From positions 1 to 64,000 of the forward strand of contig NZ_LQOL01000079.1 of assembly GCF_002101555.1 (NCBI RefSeq): 64,000 nucleotides of DNA, in the 5' to 3' direction. The notes under the pieces are model-generated. The model worked only from the letters and a program-made list of their open reading frames with translations. It did not search any database and was not told where the DNA came from. The stretch comes from Mycolicibacterium canariasense (GTDB lineage: Bacteria; Actinomycetota; Actinomycetes; Mycobacteriales; Mycobacteriaceae). How positions within the stretch are numbered: the stretch's first letter is position 1; each line of letters opens with the position of its first letter. The translations under genes and the position numbers were made by a program. Below, in pieces: positions 51,728-63,909 of the stretch.

Positions 51728-52201
51728 TCAGTCGGGCGCGGCGTCCTCCGTGTCCGCCGCGGCGGCGAGCTTGGCCAGCAGCGGTGCGGCGACGCGCGCC
51801 GCGAGCCACAGTGTGTCCGCCTCGTCCGGGTCCAATGTCTGCAGAAGGTCGCGCAGCCGCTGGCGGCGTAGCCGCCGACGATCGTCGAGCAGAGCCTGGC
51901 CATGCTCGGTGATCCCGATGAGGCAGGCGCGTCCGTCCTCCGGATCGGGCACCCGGCCGACCAGATCGGCGCGCGCCAGGCGCTGCATCAACTGTGTCAT
52001 CGACGGTTGGCTCACGCCTTCCTTGGCGGCCAGCACGGTCAGCCGGATCGGTCCTTCCCGGGAAACCCGATGCATGGCGTAGGCCGCGGAGGCGCTCAGC
52101 TCGGCCCGATCCGAGAGAAAACGCGCGGTCAGGTCCGTTGCATCGTCGAGCAACTGGCCGATGCTCTCCCGTGCATGGTCGTCGGGCCGGGGCGATTCCA
52201 C
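51728..52201 (-). CDS. MarR-family regulator of the mmpS-mmpL operon
   Basis: 157-aa winged-helix protein: SASAAYAMHRVSREGPIRLTVLAAKEGVSQPSMTQLMQRLARADLVGRVPDPEDGRACLIGITEHGQALLDD covers the MarR HTH and wing (about 38-107). It is encoded 57 bp upstream of MmpS on the same strand and likely represses the operon. It is not similar to Rv0678 beyond the fold. The start is GTG 52201. An imperfect palindrome (52221-52238) is a possible autoregulatory site. Confidence 0.85.
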   Translation of the reverse strand: MESPRPDDHARESIGQLLDDATDLTARFLSDRAELSASAAYAMHRVSREGPIRLTVLAAKEGVSQPSMTQLMQRLARADLVGRVPDPEDGRACLIGITEHGQALLDDRRRLRRQRLRDLLQTLDPDEADTLWLAARVAAPLLAKLAAAADTEDAAPD

Positions 52202-52220
52202 ACCGTATCTATATCACGAA

Positions 52221-52238
52221 GCTTATCTAATCGATAGC
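52221..52238. promoter_or_regulatory. Possible MarR operator
   Basis: GCTTATCTAATCGATAGC is an imperfect palindrome (GCTTATC / GATAGC) 20 bp upstream of the MarR GTG, in an AT-rich patch. The rest of 52239-52330 shows nothing notable. Confidence 0.35.
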
Positions 52239-52330
52239 TGAGTCACAGGATCGAGCTGTGGACATGCTGTCAGTGTCGTCATCCGCGGGGAAACTTGATG
52301 CGGTGCGTGATGTAGTGCGTGCGGCCCGGC

Positions 52331-52915
52331 TCAGCGCACGAGGCGCTCGGCGATGTCTGCGTAGAGTTCGCCGAGCTTGACCGCGTCGTGGTGCTTCTTG
52401 GAGGGGAACCAGCGGCACACGTCGACGCACAGCGAGGAGATCGCCATGGCGATCTCGTCGACACTGTCGACGCCGAATTCGCCGGCGCGGACGCCGCCGG
52501 CGATGATGTCGGTCAGCACCGCGGTCACGTCGTGCCGCAGTGGCGCGATCTTGCGGTAGTGGGCGGTGGTCAGGCCGTGTAGTTCGTACTGCACGACGCG
52601 GGCCTGCTTGTGATTCTCCGCGTGCCAGCGCGCGAACGCGGCGACGACCGCACGGAGACGCTCGCTGAAGTTCGGGGTCGACGGGTCCGCCTGCTTGAGG
52701 GCGGCCAGCAGGCTGCTGTGGCCCTCCAGTGCGATGGCGAAGAGCAGCTCCTCTTTCGACCGGTAGTGCGGGTACATGGCCGTCGCGCTCATGTTGAGGC
52801 GTTTGGCGATCTGGCGGGTGGAGCTGCCCCCGTACCCCGACTCGGCGAACGCCTCGATGGCAGCCCGCCGCATGCGTTCTGCCGCAGCTGAATCCGAAGA
52901 TCGGTCGATGGCCAT
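52331..52915 (-). CDS. TetR-family regulator divergent from FadE
   Basis: 194 aa. HTH at about 14-58 (RMRRAAIEAFAESGYGGSSTRQIAKRLNMSATAMYPHYRSKEELLFAI), then an alpha-helical ligand domain. ATG 52915 is chosen; the frame is open further, but that extension runs through the divergent promoter. Separated from the fadE gene by a 39-bp near-perfect palindrome that should be its operator. It probably represses both itself and the acyl-CoA dehydrogenase, with an acyl-CoA as inducer (inference). Confidence 0.88.
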   Translation of the reverse strand: MAIDRSSDSAAAERMRRAAIEAFAESGYGGSSTRQIAKRLNMSATAMYPHYRSKEELLFAIALEGHSSLLAALKQADPSTPNFSERLRAVVAAFARWHAENHKQARVVQYELHGLTTAHYRKIAPLRHDVTAVLTDIIAGGVRAGEFGVDSVDEIAMAISSLCVDVCRWFPSKKHHDAVKLGELYADIAERLVR

Positions 52916-52965
52916 GACGATGGGTGATCTTACACACAATTGACATCGGCGGCGCCGGCGGCGGA

Positions 52966-53004
52966 ATATTAGCGAACGCTCATCAAATGAGCGATCGCTA
53001 ATAT
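52966..53004. promoter_or_regulatory. 39-bp palindromic operator with a -10 box in each arm
   Basis: Arms of 18 bp (52966-52983 and 52987-53004) are complementary except at one pair, around CAA. The outer ends form TAATAT -10 boxes on both strands: 52999-53004 toward fadE and 52966-52971 toward tetR. A bound repressor would cover both promoters at once. The half-site core is TTAGCGANCGCTCAT. Confidence 0.85.
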
Positions 53005-53027
53005 CTGTCGATCCGAAAGGCGCCACC

Positions 53028-54803
53028 ATGGCCGACTTTCTCTCTCGTCGCGACATCGACTTCCTGCTGCACGAGTGGCTCGATGTCACCGCGCTGACCA
53101 AGCGTGATCATTTCGCCGAACACTCCAGGGACACGTTCGACGCCGTACTCGATCTTTCTGCCGACATCGCAGCCAAACTCTTTGCTCCCCACAACAAAAA
53201 GGGCGACCAGATCCAGCCGGTCGTGGGGTCCGACGGTTCGGTTGTGCTGATCGACGAGATCAAGGAAGCGCTGGACGCGTTCAGTGCCGCGGGGTTGATG
53301 GCGGGTCCGTTCGACGAGGCGATCGGTGGGATGCAGCTGCCCACGGTGGTGTCGCAGGCGGCGCTGGCCTTTGCGCGTGCGGCCAACCCCAGCACCACCG
53401 CCTACGCCTTCTTGACGATGGGGAATGCCAACCTGCTCGCCGAATACGGTTCCCGGGAGCAGATCGACACCTGGGTGCGCCCCATGCTGGAGGGTCGCTA
53501 CTTCGGCACGATGTGCCTGTCGGAACCCGAAGCCGGATCCTCCCTGGCGGACATCACCACGAAAGCGGTCCGCACACCCGACGGCACCTACCGGGTGACG
53601 GGCACCAAGATGTGGATCACCGGCGGTGACCACGAGTTGACCGAGAACATCGTGCATCTCGTGCTCGCCAAGGCGCCCGGCGGCGGTCCGGGTGTCAAGG
53701 GCATCTCGCTGTTCATCGTGCCGAAATTCCTTCCGGACGGCACACGTAACGACGTGGCGCTGGTGAGCCTGAACCACAAGATGGGCAACCACGCGACGAC
53801 GAACGCGCTGCTGAACTTCGGCGACGGAACCTACCCGGTCGGTGGCGTCGAGGGCGCCGTCGGCTATTTGGTCGGCGAGGAGCACAAGGGCCTGGCCTAC
53901 ATGTTCCACATGATGAACGAGGCCCGGATGGCGGTCGGATTGCAGGCGACCGCAACCGGTTACGCCGGATATCTGGCATCACTGGAGTACGCCAAGCAGC
54001 GCACCCAAGGCCGACCCGTCGGCAACAAGGATGCGACCGTGCGACCGGTGGCTCTGATCGAACATGCCGACGTCAAGCGAATGCTGTTGGCGCAGAAGTC
54101 ATATGTCGAAGGCGGATTGGCGCTGGGACTGTACTGCGCGCACCTGGTTGATGAAGCCCGAACCGGGGCCGACGGGGAGCGTGACCGCGCGCATCTGCTT
54201 CTTGAGGTCCTGACGCCCATCGCCAAGAGCTGGCCGTCGCAGTGGTGTCTGGAGGCCAACAGCCTGGCGATCCAGATTCATGGCGGCTACGGGTACACAA
54301 CGGAATTCGACGTCGAGCAGTACTACCGGGACAACCGCCTGAACGCCATCCACGAAGGTACCCACGGCATCCACGGCCTGGACCTGCTCGGCCGAAAGGT
54401 CGTCATGCAGGACGGGGCGGGCCTGGCCCTGCTCGTCGCACGGATCGGCGAAACCATCGACAGGGCCGCGGCCACCGACTACGCCGCCACGCAGGCCGGT
54501 GCGCTCCGGCAGGCCGTCCAACGCCTCCAGGAAGTCACCGCGATCCTCTGGTCGGCCGATGACATCGCCACCACCCTCGCGAACGCGACGGTGTACATGG
54601 AAGCGGTGGGTCACGTCGTGGTGGCCTGGCTGTGGCTGGAGCAACTCCTCGCGGCCAGCGACAACCAAGGGAGCTTCTATGACGGGAAGCGCGCCGCGGC
54701 GCAGTATTTCTTCACCTACGAGCTGCCCAAGGTCGGTCCGCAGTTCGACCTGCTGGCATCGCTGGACCGCGTGACCGTCGAAGCCCGGCCCGACTGGTTC
54801 TGA
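53028..54803 (+). CDS. Acyl-CoA dehydrogenase, FadE5-like long form (591 aa)
   Basis: Long ACAD with an extra C-terminal domain as in FadE5/AcdA-type enzymes. Seen: LSEPEAGSSLADITTKAVRT (FAD/substrate loop), GTKMWITGGDHELTENIVHL, FHMMNEARMAVGLQATATGYAGYLASLEYAKQRTQGRP, and QIHGGYGYTTEFDVEQYYRDNRLNAIHEGTHGIH with Glu of HEGT as catalytic base. The tail after about 460 (GAGLALLVARIGETIDRA...) is the extra helical domain. ATG 53028 has AAAGG 7-8 nt upstream. Divergent TetR with a shared palindrome controls it. Chain-length specificity not predictable. Confidence 0.88.
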   Translation: MADFLSRRDIDFLLHEWLDVTALTKRDHFAEHSRDTFDAVLDLSADIAAKLFAPHNKKGDQIQPVVGSDGSVVLIDEIKEALDAFSAAGLMAGPFDEAIGGMQLPTVVSQAALAFARAANPSTTAYAFLTMGNANLLAEYGSREQIDTWVRPMLEGRYFGTMCLSEPEAGSSLADITTKAVRTPDGTYRVTGTKMWITGGDHELTENIVHLVLAKAPGGGPGVKGISLFIVPKFLPDGTRNDVALVSLNHKMGNHATTNALLNFGDGTYPVGGVEGAVGYLVGEEHKGLAYMFHMMNEARMAVGLQATATGYAGYLASLEYAKQRTQGRPVGNKDATVRPVALIEHADVKRMLLAQKSYVEGGLALGLYCAHLVDEARTGADGERDRAHLLLEVLTPIAKSWPSQWCLEANSLAIQIHGGYGYTTEFDVEQYYRDNRLNAIHEGTHGIHGLDLLGRKVVMQDGAGLALLVARIGETIDRAAATDYAATQAGALRQAVQRLQEVTAILWSADDIATTLANATVYMEAVGHVVVAWLWLEQLLAASDNQGSFYDGKRAAAQYFFTYELPKVGPQFDLLASLDRVTVEARPDWF

Positions 54804-54812
54804 GCCGGCTAT

Positions 54813-54888
54813 ACCGCTCCGGCCGCGATGGCTGGGTCAGACCGCTCCGGCCGCGATGGCTGGGTCAGACCGCTCCGGCCGCGATGGC
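54813..54888 (-). repeat. 28-bp tandem repeat spanning the stop of the allophanate hydrolase gene
   Basis: Two full copies (54813-54840, 54841-54868) and a 20-bp partial copy (54869-54888) of a unit beginning ACCGCTCCGGCCGCGATGGC. Each contains the coding sequence for AIAAGAV plus TGA, so the gene's last codons and stop are repeated downstream. The first copy starts 9 bp after the fadE stop. Confidence 0.9.
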
Positions 54889-56484
54889 CGAAGGCCAACT
54901 GCCGTAGCTGCTGATATCGGGCCCGGTCGCTGCCGAGGCGTCGGCGGCGAACGCGGTGCGCCAGCTGCCGTCGGCGAACTCGACCTTCCCCAGCTGCATC
55001 GGTGCCGGCAGCGCTGCCAGGAACCGGCCCAGCGCGGCGGGGGAGAGCAGCCAGCGATGGCCCAGCAGTGCCGCGCCGTCGGCACCGTCGGCGACGCGGG
55101 TGACGGCCGGTTTGGCCGGTGTGGTGGGCAGCACCGTCATCCGGTACCGCGGCGCCGTCGTCAGCTCGCCGTCCCAACGGGCGCCCAGATCGGTCAGCTG
55201 CGACACCAGGGCGCCGCCGCGCAGGTGCGCGCCGAACACCACCAGCTCGGTGTGGTCGGCCACCGCCAAGGGCCAAACCTGTTGCGGCGCTTCGAGTCCT
55301 GCGGCCATCGCGGCGATGTCCATCGCGATGGCGTCGTCGAATGCGCGGGCCAGCACGGTGACACCGAACTGTGCGTCCCCCGCGGTGCCGGCGGGCACCG
55401 CGACGCCGCACATGTCGAACAGATTGCAGAAATTGGTGTAGGTGCCCATCACCGAGTTCACCCCGATCGGGTCGGCGGCCACCTGGTCCAGGCTGGGATG
55501 CAGCGGCGCGGTGGGCACCAGCAGCGCATCGACCCCGTCCAGCGACCGCAACGCCACCGTGCGCAGCCGGGCCACCTCGCGACGGTCGGCGACCAGGCGG
55601 TGCGCCGGGATGTCACGGGCCTTGGTGATGATGTGGCGCACCGTCGGATCGAGGTCCGCATCCGGGTTGCTGTCGATGAACTCGCCCACCGCGGCGTATC
55701 TTTCGGCCACCAGCGCACCGTCGTACAGCAGCCGGGCCGCGGCCAGGAACGGGTCGATGTCGACCTGGACGATGCGGGCGCCGGCCCGCTCCAAGGTCTG
55801 CACCGCGGCCGCAAACGCGGCCTGCCAGGTGTCGTCGAGCGCGGGAAGCGATGATGGCACGGCGACAACGGGATTCGGCGGTGCTGCGAGCCGGGTGTCG
55901 GCCGGCCAGGCCCGGTCGCCGGCCGCCGCCATCGCCGCCATCGCGGTGTTGGCCTGCTCCAGGTCGCGGGCGAGAATCGTGACACAGTCATACGATTCGC
56001 AGGCCGGGACGACACCGTCGGTGCTGACCACGCCGAGCGTCGGTTTGATCCCGACGATGCCCTGCAGTCCCGCCGGGACCCGGCCGGACCCCGCGGTGTC
56101 GGTGCCGATCGCGATATCGGCCTGCCCGGAGGCCACCGCGGCCGCGGAGCCCGAACTCGAACCCCCACTGATGTAGTCGGGCCTGCGGGTGTCCGACACC
56201 GCGCCGTACGGTGAGCGTGTCCCGACCAGACCGGTGGCGAATTGGTCCAGGTTCGTCTTGCCGACCACGACCGCCCCCGCCGCGCGCAACGCCGCGACGG
56301 CCGGGGCGTCCGCCGCCGGCTGGTAGCTGAACTGCGGGCAGGCCGCGGTGGTCGGCAGACCGGCGGCGTCGACATTGTCCTTCACGGCCAGTCGCAGCCC
56401 GGCCAGTGCGCCGCCGGCCGCACGGCTGGCGGCCAGGTCGGTATCGATATCGGCATCGGGGCGTCGGCTGATCCACACGGTCAT
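54865..56484 (-). CDS. atzF: Allophanate hydrolase-like amidase (539 aa)
   Basis: Amidase-signature enzyme with the Ser-cisSer-Lys triad: Lys in RLAVKDNVD, cis-Ser in GGSSSGSAAAVASG, nucleophile Ser in GTDTAGSGRVPAG. After about residue 420 it has the extra domain typical of allophanate hydrolases (VVFGAHLRGGALVSQLTDLGARWDGELTTAPRYRM). That architecture supports allophanate to ammonia and CO2 rather than a generic amidase. No urea carboxylase gene is adjacent, so the pathway partner is missing from the window. ATG 56484; a TAGGGT box ends 8 nt upstream. The 3' end lies in a 28-bp tandem repeat. Confidence 0.82.
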   Translation of the reverse strand: MTVWISRRPDADIDTDLAASRAAGGALAGLRLAVKDNVDAAGLPTTAACPQFSYQPAADAPAVAALRAAGAVVVGKTNLDQFATGLVGTRSPYGAVSDTRRPDYISGGSSSGSAAAVASGQADIAIGTDTAGSGRVPAGLQGIVGIKPTLGVVSTDGVVPACESYDCVTILARDLEQANTAMAAMAAAGDRAWPADTRLAAPPNPVVAVPSSLPALDDTWQAAFAAAVQTLERAGARIVQVDIDPFLAAARLLYDGALVAERYAAVGEFIDSNPDADLDPTVRHIITKARDIPAHRLVADRREVARLRTVALRSLDGVDALLVPTAPLHPSLDQVAADPIGVNSVMGTYTNFCNLFDMCGVAVPAGTAGDAQFGVTVLARAFDDAIAMDIAAMAAGLEAPQQVWPLAVADHTELVVFGAHLRGGALVSQLTDLGARWDGELTTAPRYRMTVLPTTPAKPAVTRVADGADGAALLGHRWLLSPAALGRFLAALPAPMQLGKVEFADGSWRTAFAADASAATGPDISSYGSWPSAIAAGAV

Positions 56485-56656
56485 GGGTGCAAACCCTAGA
56501 GCCCGGTTATCCCCAGTGCCGGATTGATCCACAGGCGCCGCGCGACGGCCGGCTCGTGACGCGGCGCGTGTCGGTGCCGGGCGGGTCAATGGGCGCACAG
56601 GCCCGCAGTGTGAACGTCAGCGGCGGGCACCGAGGAAATGACTGAAAGGTAATGCC

Positions 56657-57115
56657 ATGTTCGAGACACCGTTTTCCGTGGTCGGCACCGTCATCACCGA
56701 CGTGGTTCCGCGTCGCGTCGGCGACCAGGACTTCATCCGGTTCCGGGTGGCCAGCAACTCCCGCCGCCGCACCCCCGAGGGCACCTGGGAGCCCGGCAAC
56801 TCGCTCTACCTGACCGTCAACTGCTGGGGCCGGGTCGCCGACGGCGTGGCCGGCGTGCTGTTCAAGGGTGATCCGGTGGTCGTGGTCGGACACATCTACA
56901 CCAACGAATACGAGGACAAAGAGGGCAACCGTCGATCCACCATCGAGGTACGGGCCACCGCGGTAGGTCCGGACCTGACCCGGTGCCGGGTCAAGATCGA
57001 CCCCGCCCGGCGGGCCGCCGAGCAGGCCGATCGAACCGGGCCGGACGCTGATGACGGCGCCGAAGCCGCCGACGACGGCGCCGAGCAGCCAGGGGAGCTG
57101 CCGATCTCGGCGTAA
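56657..57115 (+). CDS. ssbB: Second single-stranded DNA-binding protein (SsbB)
   Basis: 152 aa with an OB fold (about 5-110): VVGTVITDVVPRRVGDQDFIRFRVASNSRRR, SLYLTVNCWGRVADGVAGVLFKGDPVVVVGHIYTNEYEDKEGNRRSTIEVRATAVGPDL. The tail is acidic (DADDGAEAADDGAE) and ends PGELPISA, not the DDxPF tip by which replicative SSB recruits partners. This marks it as the accessory paralogue (Rv2478c position). AAAGG precedes the ATG. It lies 80 bp before ettA on the same strand. Confidence 0.9.
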   Translation: MFETPFSVVGTVITDVVPRRVGDQDFIRFRVASNSRRRTPEGTWEPGNSLYLTVNCWGRVADGVAGVLFKGDPVVVVGHIYTNEYEDKEGNRRSTIEVRATAVGPDLTRCRVKIDPARRAAEQADRTGPDADDGAEAADDGAEQPGELPISA

Positions 57116-57194
57116 CCGCGATTTTCGCTCTTGCCTAGGATGGTTTGCGAGTTTCACCGAGATCCGCAGCCGGACGAAAGGCAAGACGACGGCA

Positions 57195-58868
<1,674 letters not shown>

Positions 58869-58968
58869 TCCCGCGGGCACGGGCTGGCGCGCCGGTCGGG
58901 GAGACTAGTGTCGCTCGTGCGTGCCGCCAACGACGGCGGCACGCCGGTGTTAGTGAGGAGCCTTCGGC

Positions 58969-61900
58969 ATGACGGTGAATCCGGCAGCCCCACAGCAATT
59001 GCGTCTCAGCGAGGACGCCGTGGGGCGTCTGGCGACGGTGTACCTGGCCACTCATCACGGCCCGCACGGCGACGCGCCGTCGGGTGACGTCGCTGTCACC
59101 GTGCCGGTGGATCGGGCGATCACGGGCAAGGTGATGTCGCCGGAGCTGCTGGCCGCCCACATCGCACTGGGCCAACGCCGGGCACCGGGGGAGACCCTGG
59201 TCGCGGTGTACCCACCCGACGCCCCTCGGGCGAGCGAAGCGACGGGGGAAACGGTCCCTCGGGCGAGCGAAGCGACGGGGGAAACAGTCCCCGCGGCGAG
59301 CGAAACGTCACACGGGTTCGGGCCGGCGCTGCAGGTGGTCACCGATCCCAGCCCGATGATGATGGACTCGGTCACGGTGATGCTGCACCGGCTCGGCGTC
59401 AACTACGTGTCGATCATGAATCCGGTGCTGCGGGTGCACCGCGGACCCGACGGGGAGCTCCTCGACGTCGCCCCGTCCGCCGGTCCCGACGCGCCCGCCG
59501 ACGGCATCGACGAGACGTGGATCCACGTCCGGCTCGCCCCGACGGCCGACCCCGCCGCGGTCGACGAGGCAGCCAGGCTGCTGCCGAGCGTGCTCGCCGA
59601 CGCCCGGCAGGTCGCCGCCGACTCGTCGGCGCTCAACGCCACCCTCGTCGGCCTGGCCAACGCGCTCGACGCCGACCATGCCGGCCATTTCGCCGGACCC
59701 GACCGCCGCGATGTCGCGTCGCTGCTGCGTTGGCTGGCCGACGGACACTTCGTGCTGCTGGGCTATCAGCGCTGCGCCGTGCAGGGTGGCGCGGCCACCG
59801 TCGACCCGGCCAGCCGGCTCGGCGTGCTGCGCTCGCGCACCGACGTCTTCCCCGAGCTCACCGCACCCGGTGACCTGGTGGCGCTGGCGCAGGCCACCAT
59901 GCCCAGCTTCCTGCGCTACGGCGCCTACCCGTACATGGTGGTCATCCGCGAGACTCCGGGCGGGGTGGTATCCAGCCAGGCCGTCGAGCATCGCTTCGTC
60001 GGGCTGTTCACGGTGGCCGCCATGAACGCCAACGTGCTGGAGATTCCGCTGATCGCCCGCCGCGTCGACGAGGTGCTGGCGCGCACCCAGAGCGATCCCA
60101 GCCATCCGGCCCAGCTGATGCTCGACATCATCCAGACCATCCCACGCTCGGAACTGTTCGCGCTGACCAGTGGGGAACTGTTGGACACCGCACGGGCGGT
60201 GGTCGACCTCGGTTCGCTGCGGCGTGCCCTGCTGTTCCTGCGGGCCGACCAGCTCGGCCACTTCGTGTCCGCGTTGGTGTATCTCCCGCGTGACCGCTAC
60301 ACCACCGCGGTGCGGCTGGCCATCCAGGACATCCTGGTCCGCGAACTCGGCGGTGTCAGCATCGAGTACGCCGCCCGGGTCAGCGAATCCCCATGGGCGG
60401 TAGTGCATTTCACCGTCAAGATGCCCGAGGGGGTGCGACGCGCCGATATCGACACCTCGCTGGAGAACGAGAACCGGATCCAGCAGCTGCTCACCGAGGC
60501 CTCCCGCACCTGGGCCGACCGGCTGATCGGATCGGTCAAGTCCGGTGCGATCGGCCAGAGCCTCGCCGAGCACTACGCCGCGGCGTTCCCGGAGGTGTAC
60601 AAGCAGGCGTTCACCCCCGCCGAAGCCATCGCCGACATCGCGATCATCGAAGAGCTGCAAGACAATTCGGTGAAGCTGGTGTTCGCCGAAGGAACCGGTG
60701 AAGACCGGGTCGCCAAGCTGACGTGGTACCTGGGCGGTCGTTCGGCCTCGCTCTCGGAGCTGCTGCCCATGCTGCAGTGCATGGGCGTGGTGGTGCTCGA
60801 AGAGCGGCCCTTCACCGTCACCCGCCCCGACGGCCTGCCCGTGTGGATCTACCAGTTCAAGGTGTCCCCGCACCGGTCGATCCCGGTCGACGAGGATCCC
60901 GACACCACCGCGACGCTGTTCGCCGACGCCGTCACCGCCATCTGGCAGGGTCGGGCCGAGATCGACCGGTTCAACGAGCTGGTACTGCGTGCCGGCCTGA
61001 CCTGGCAGCAGGTCACCATCCTGCGTGGCTACGCGAAATACCTGCGCCAGGCCGGATTCCCGTACAGCCAATCCCATATCGAGACGGTGCTCAACGACAA
61101 CGCCGGCACCGCCCGATCGCTGGTGGAACTGTTCGAGGCCCTCTTCGATCCGGCCGTCGACCAGGCAGCGGAACCGCCGCGCGACGCCCAGGCCGCGGCC
61201 GCCGCCGTCGCCGCCGACATCGACGCTTTGACCAGCCTGGACACCGACCGGGTGCTGCGGGCTTTCGCCAGCCTGGTGCAGGCCACCCTGCGGACGAACT
61301 ACTTCGTCACCGACCCGACCTCGGCGCGCGCCCAGGATGTGGTGTCCTTCAAGCTCAATCCCGGCCTGATCACCGAACTTCCGTTGCCGCGTCCGCGGTT
61401 CGAGATCTTCGTCTACTCGCCCCGGGTCGAGGGCGTGCACCTGCGGTTCGGCTTCGTGGCTCGCGGCGGCCTGCGGTGGTCGGACCGCCGGGAGGACTTC
61501 CGCACCGAGATCCTGGGCCTGGTGAAGGCGCAGGCGGTGAAGAACGCCGTCATCGTGCCGGTCGGCGCCAAGGGCGGATTCGTCGTCAAGCAGCCGCCGG
61601 TACCCACCGGTGACGCCGCGACCGACCGGGATGCCCAGCGCGCCGAGGGGGTGGCCTGCTACCGGCTGTTCATCTCCGGTCTGCTCGACCTCACCGACAA
61701 CGTCGAGAAGTCCACCGGCGCCGTCGTCACCCCGGCGGGTGTGGTGCGCCGCGACGGCGACGACGCCTATCTGGTGGTCGCCGCCGACAAGGGCACCGCG
61801 ACGTTCTCCGATATCGCCAACGACGTCGCCAAGTCCTACGGGTTCTGGCTGGGCGACGCGTTCGCCTCCGGCGGTTCGGTGGGCTATGACCACAAGGCGA

Positions 61901-63909
61901 TGGGTATCACCGCCAAGGGTGCCTGGGAATCGGTCAAGCGGCACTTCCGCGAAATGGGTGTCGACACCCAGAGCCAGGACTTCACCGTGGTCGGCGTCGG
62001 CGATATGAGCGGCGATGTATTCGGCAATGGGATGTTGCTGTCCAAGCACATTCGGCTGGTCGCCGCCTTCGACCACCGGCACATCTTCCTGGACCCCAAC
62101 CCGGATCCGGCCACCTCGTGGGTGGAACGGGAGCGCATGTTCGCGCTGCCGCGGTCCAGCTGGGACGACTACGACCGCTCCTTGATCAGTGAGGGCGGCG
62201 GCGTCTACAGCCGTGAGCAGAAATCCATCCCGATCAGCCCGCAGGTGCGAACCGCGCTGGGCTTGGCCGACGACGTCACCGAGATGACGCCGCCCGCCCT
62301 GATGAAGGCGGTGCTGCTGGCGCCGGTCGACCTGTTCTGGAACGGCGGTATCGGCACCTATGTCAAGGCCGAGACCGAATCCGATGCCGCGGTGGGTGAC
62401 CGTGCCAACGACGCGCTGCGGGTCAACGGAAACCAGTTGCGGGTCAAGGTGGTCGGTGAGGGCGGCAACCTCGGCGTGACGCAGCGCGGCCGCATCGAAT
62501 TCGACCTCAACGGCGGCCGGATCAACACCGACGCCATGGACAACTCGGCCGGGGTGGACTGCTCCGACCATGAGGTGAACATCAAGATCCTGGTCGACTC
62601 GCTGGTCACCACGGGCAAGGTCAGCGCCGACGAGCGCACCGAGCTGCTGATGTCGATGACCGACGAGGTGGGCCGGTTGGTGCTGGCCGACAACAAGGAC
62701 CAGAACGACCTGATGGGCACCAGCCGGGCCAACGCCGCCAGTCTGCTGTCGGTGCACGCGCGGCAGATCAAGGAGCTGGTCGACGAGCGCGAGCTCAACC
62801 GCGAGCTGGAGGCGCTGCCCAACGAGAAAGAGATCCGTCGCCGCGCCGAGCTCGGATTGGGTTTGACCTCACCGGAATTGGCGACCCTGATGGCGCATGT
62901 GAAGCTGGCGCTCAAGGACCAGCTGCTGGCCAGCGACCTGCCCGACCAGGAGGTGTTCGCCTCGCGGCTGCCGTCCTACTTCCCGGCCCAGCTGCGGGAC
63001 CGCTTCGGTGCCGACATCCGCAATCACCAGCTGCGCCGGGAGATCGTGACCACCATGCTGGTCAACGACCTCGTCGATACCAGCGGCATCAGCTACGCCT
63101 ACCGGATCAGCGAGGACGTCGGCGTCGGCCCCGTCGACGCGGTCCGCGCCTATGTGGCCACCGACGCCATCTTCAAGGTCGGCGAGGTGTGGCACGCGAT
63201 CCGCGCCGCCGGCGATGCCGGGGTGCCGATCGCGGTGACCGACCGGATGACGCTGGACCTGCGCCGGCTCATCGACCGGGCCGGTCGCTGGCTGCTGAAC
63301 TACCGCCCGCAGCCGCTGGCCGTCGGCGCGGAGATCAACCGGTTCGCCCAGAAGGTGGCCACCCTGACCCCGCGGATGTCGGAATGGCTGCGCGGCGACG
63401 ACAAGGCCATCGTGCAGAAGGACGCCGGTGAGTTCATGGCCCAGGGTGTGCCGGAGGACCTGGCGTACATGGTGGCCACCGGGCTGTACCAGTACAGCCT
63501 GCTCGATGTCATCGACATCGGTGATGTCCTGGAGCGCGACGCCGCGGAGGTGGCCGACGTCTACTTCGCCCTGATGGACCGCCTCGGCGCCGACGGCCTG
63601 CTCACCGCGGTGTCCCGGCTGCCCCGCGACGACCGGTGGCATTCGTTGGCGCGGTTGGCAATTCGTGACGACATCTACGGGTCGCTGCGCGCGTTGTGCT
63701 TCGACGTGATGGCCGTCGGCGAACCGGACGAGACCGGTGAGCAGAAGATCGAGGAGTGGGAGGTCACCAACACCTCCCGGGTGGCCCGGGCGCGCCGCAC
63801 CCTCGACGAGATCTACGCCGAGGGCGAGCGGGATCTGGCCACCCTGTCGGTGGCCGCACGCCAGATCCGCAGCATGACACGTACGAGTGGAACGGGAACC
63901 AGTGGCTAA
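58969..63909 (+). CDS. gdh: NAD-specific glutamate dehydrogenase, large (L_180-type)
   Basis: 1646-aa enzyme that deaminates glutamate to 2-oxoglutarate with NAD+. The N-terminal 700 residues form ACT-like regulatory modules; the catalytic GDH core (about 770-1300) has [28 protein letters not shown] (catalytic Lys), [19 protein letters not shown] and the dinucleotide region [20 protein letters not shown]-terminal helical domain completes it. In mycobacteria this enzyme is inhibited by GarA; no garA lies here. ATG has GAGGAG upstream. Two 11-residue repeats ([11 protein letters not shown]) near residues 86-107, from a 33-bp DNA repeat, interrupt the N-terminal domain. M. tuberculosis gdh is 1624 aa by memory, so the repeats may account for most of the difference. 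Confidence 0.94.
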   Translation: MTVNPAAPQQLRLSEDAVGRLATVYLATHHGPHGDAPSGDVAVTVPVDRAITGKVMSPELLAAHIALGQRRAPGETLVAVYPPDAPRASEATGETVPRASEATGETVPAASETSHGFGPALQVVTDPSPMMMDSVTVMLHRLGVNYVSIMNPVLRVHRGPDGELLDVAPSAGPDAPADGIDETWIHVRLAPTADPAAVDEAARLLPSVLADARQVAADSSALNATLVGLANALDADHAGHFAGPDRRDVASLLRWLADGHFVLLGYQRCAVQGGAATVDPASRLGVLRSRTDVFPELTAPGDLVALAQATMPSFLRYGAYPYMVVIRETPGGVVSSQAVEHRFVGLFTVAAMNANVLEIPLIARRVDEVLARTQSDPSHPAQLMLDIIQTIPRSELFALTSGELLDTARAVVDLGSLRRALLFLRADQLGHFVSALVYLPRDRYTTAVRLAIQDILVRELGGVSIEYAARVSESPWAVVHFTVKMPEGVRRADIDTSLENENRIQQLLTEASRTWADRLIGSVKSGAIGQSLAEHYAAAFPEVYKQAFTPAEAIADIAIIEELQDNSVKLVFAEGTGEDRVAKLTWYLGGRSASLSELLPMLQCMGVVVLEERPFTVTRPDGLPVWIYQFKVSPHRSIPVDEDPDTTATLFADAVTAIWQGRAEIDRFNELVLRAGLTWQQVTILRGYAKYLRQAGFPYSQSHIETVLNDNAGTARSLVELFEALFDPAVDQAAEPPRDAQAAAAAVAADIDALTSLDTDRVLRAFASLVQATLRTNYFVTDPTSARAQDVVSFKLNPGLITELPLPRPRFEIFVYSPRVEGVHLRFGFVARGGLRWSDRREDFRTEILGLVKAQAVKNAVIVPVGAKGGFVVKQPPVPTGDAATDRDAQRAEGVACYRLFISGLLDLTDNVEKSTGAVVTPAGVVRRDGDDAYLVVAADKGTATFSDIANDVAKSYGFWLGDAFASGGSVGYDHKAMGITAKGAWESVKRHFREMGVDTQSQDFTVVGVGDMSGDVFGNGMLLSKHIRLVAAFDHRHIFLDPNPDPATSWVERERMFALPRSSWDDYDRSLISEGGGVYSREQKSIPISPQVRTALGLADDVTEMTPPALMKAVLLAPVDLFWNGGIGTYVKAETESDAAVGDRANDALRVNGNQLRVKVVGEGGNLGVTQRGRIEFDLNGGRINTDAMDNSAGVDCSDHEVNIKILVDSLVTTGKVSADERTELLMSMTDEVGRLVLADNKDQNDLMGTSRANAASLLSVHARQIKELVDERELNRELEALPNEKEIRRRAELGLGLTSPELATLMAHVKLALKDQLLASDLPDQEVFASRLPSYFPAQLRDRFGADIRNHQLRREIVTTMLVNDLVDTSGISYAYRISEDVGVGPVDAVRAYVATDAIFKVGEVWHAIRAAGDAGVPIAVTDRMTLDLRRLIDRAGRWLLNYRPQPLAVGAEINRFAQKVATLTPRMSEWLRGDDKAIVQKDAGEFMAQGVPEDLAYMVATGLYQYSLLDVIDIGDVLERDAAEVADVYFALMDRLGADGLLTAVSRLPRDDRWHSLARLAIRDDIYGSLRALCFDVMAVGEPDETGEQKIEEWEVTNTSRVARARRTLDEIYAEGERDLATLSVAARQIRSMTRTSGTGTSG
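59224..59289 (+). repeat. Two 33-bp tandem repeats inside gdh
   Basis: Units at 59224-59256 and 59257-59289 differ at one base and share the core CGAGCGAAGCGACGGGG with the bkdC and accD1 repeats. A decayed third copy follows to about 59316. They encode [11 protein letters not shown] twice. Confidence 0.88.

Noticed and set aside
59308-62757. 1149-codon minus-strand ORF within gdh
   Set aside because: It is a shadow of the strongly GC3-biased gdh frame; the translation is low-complexity and has no recognisable domain.
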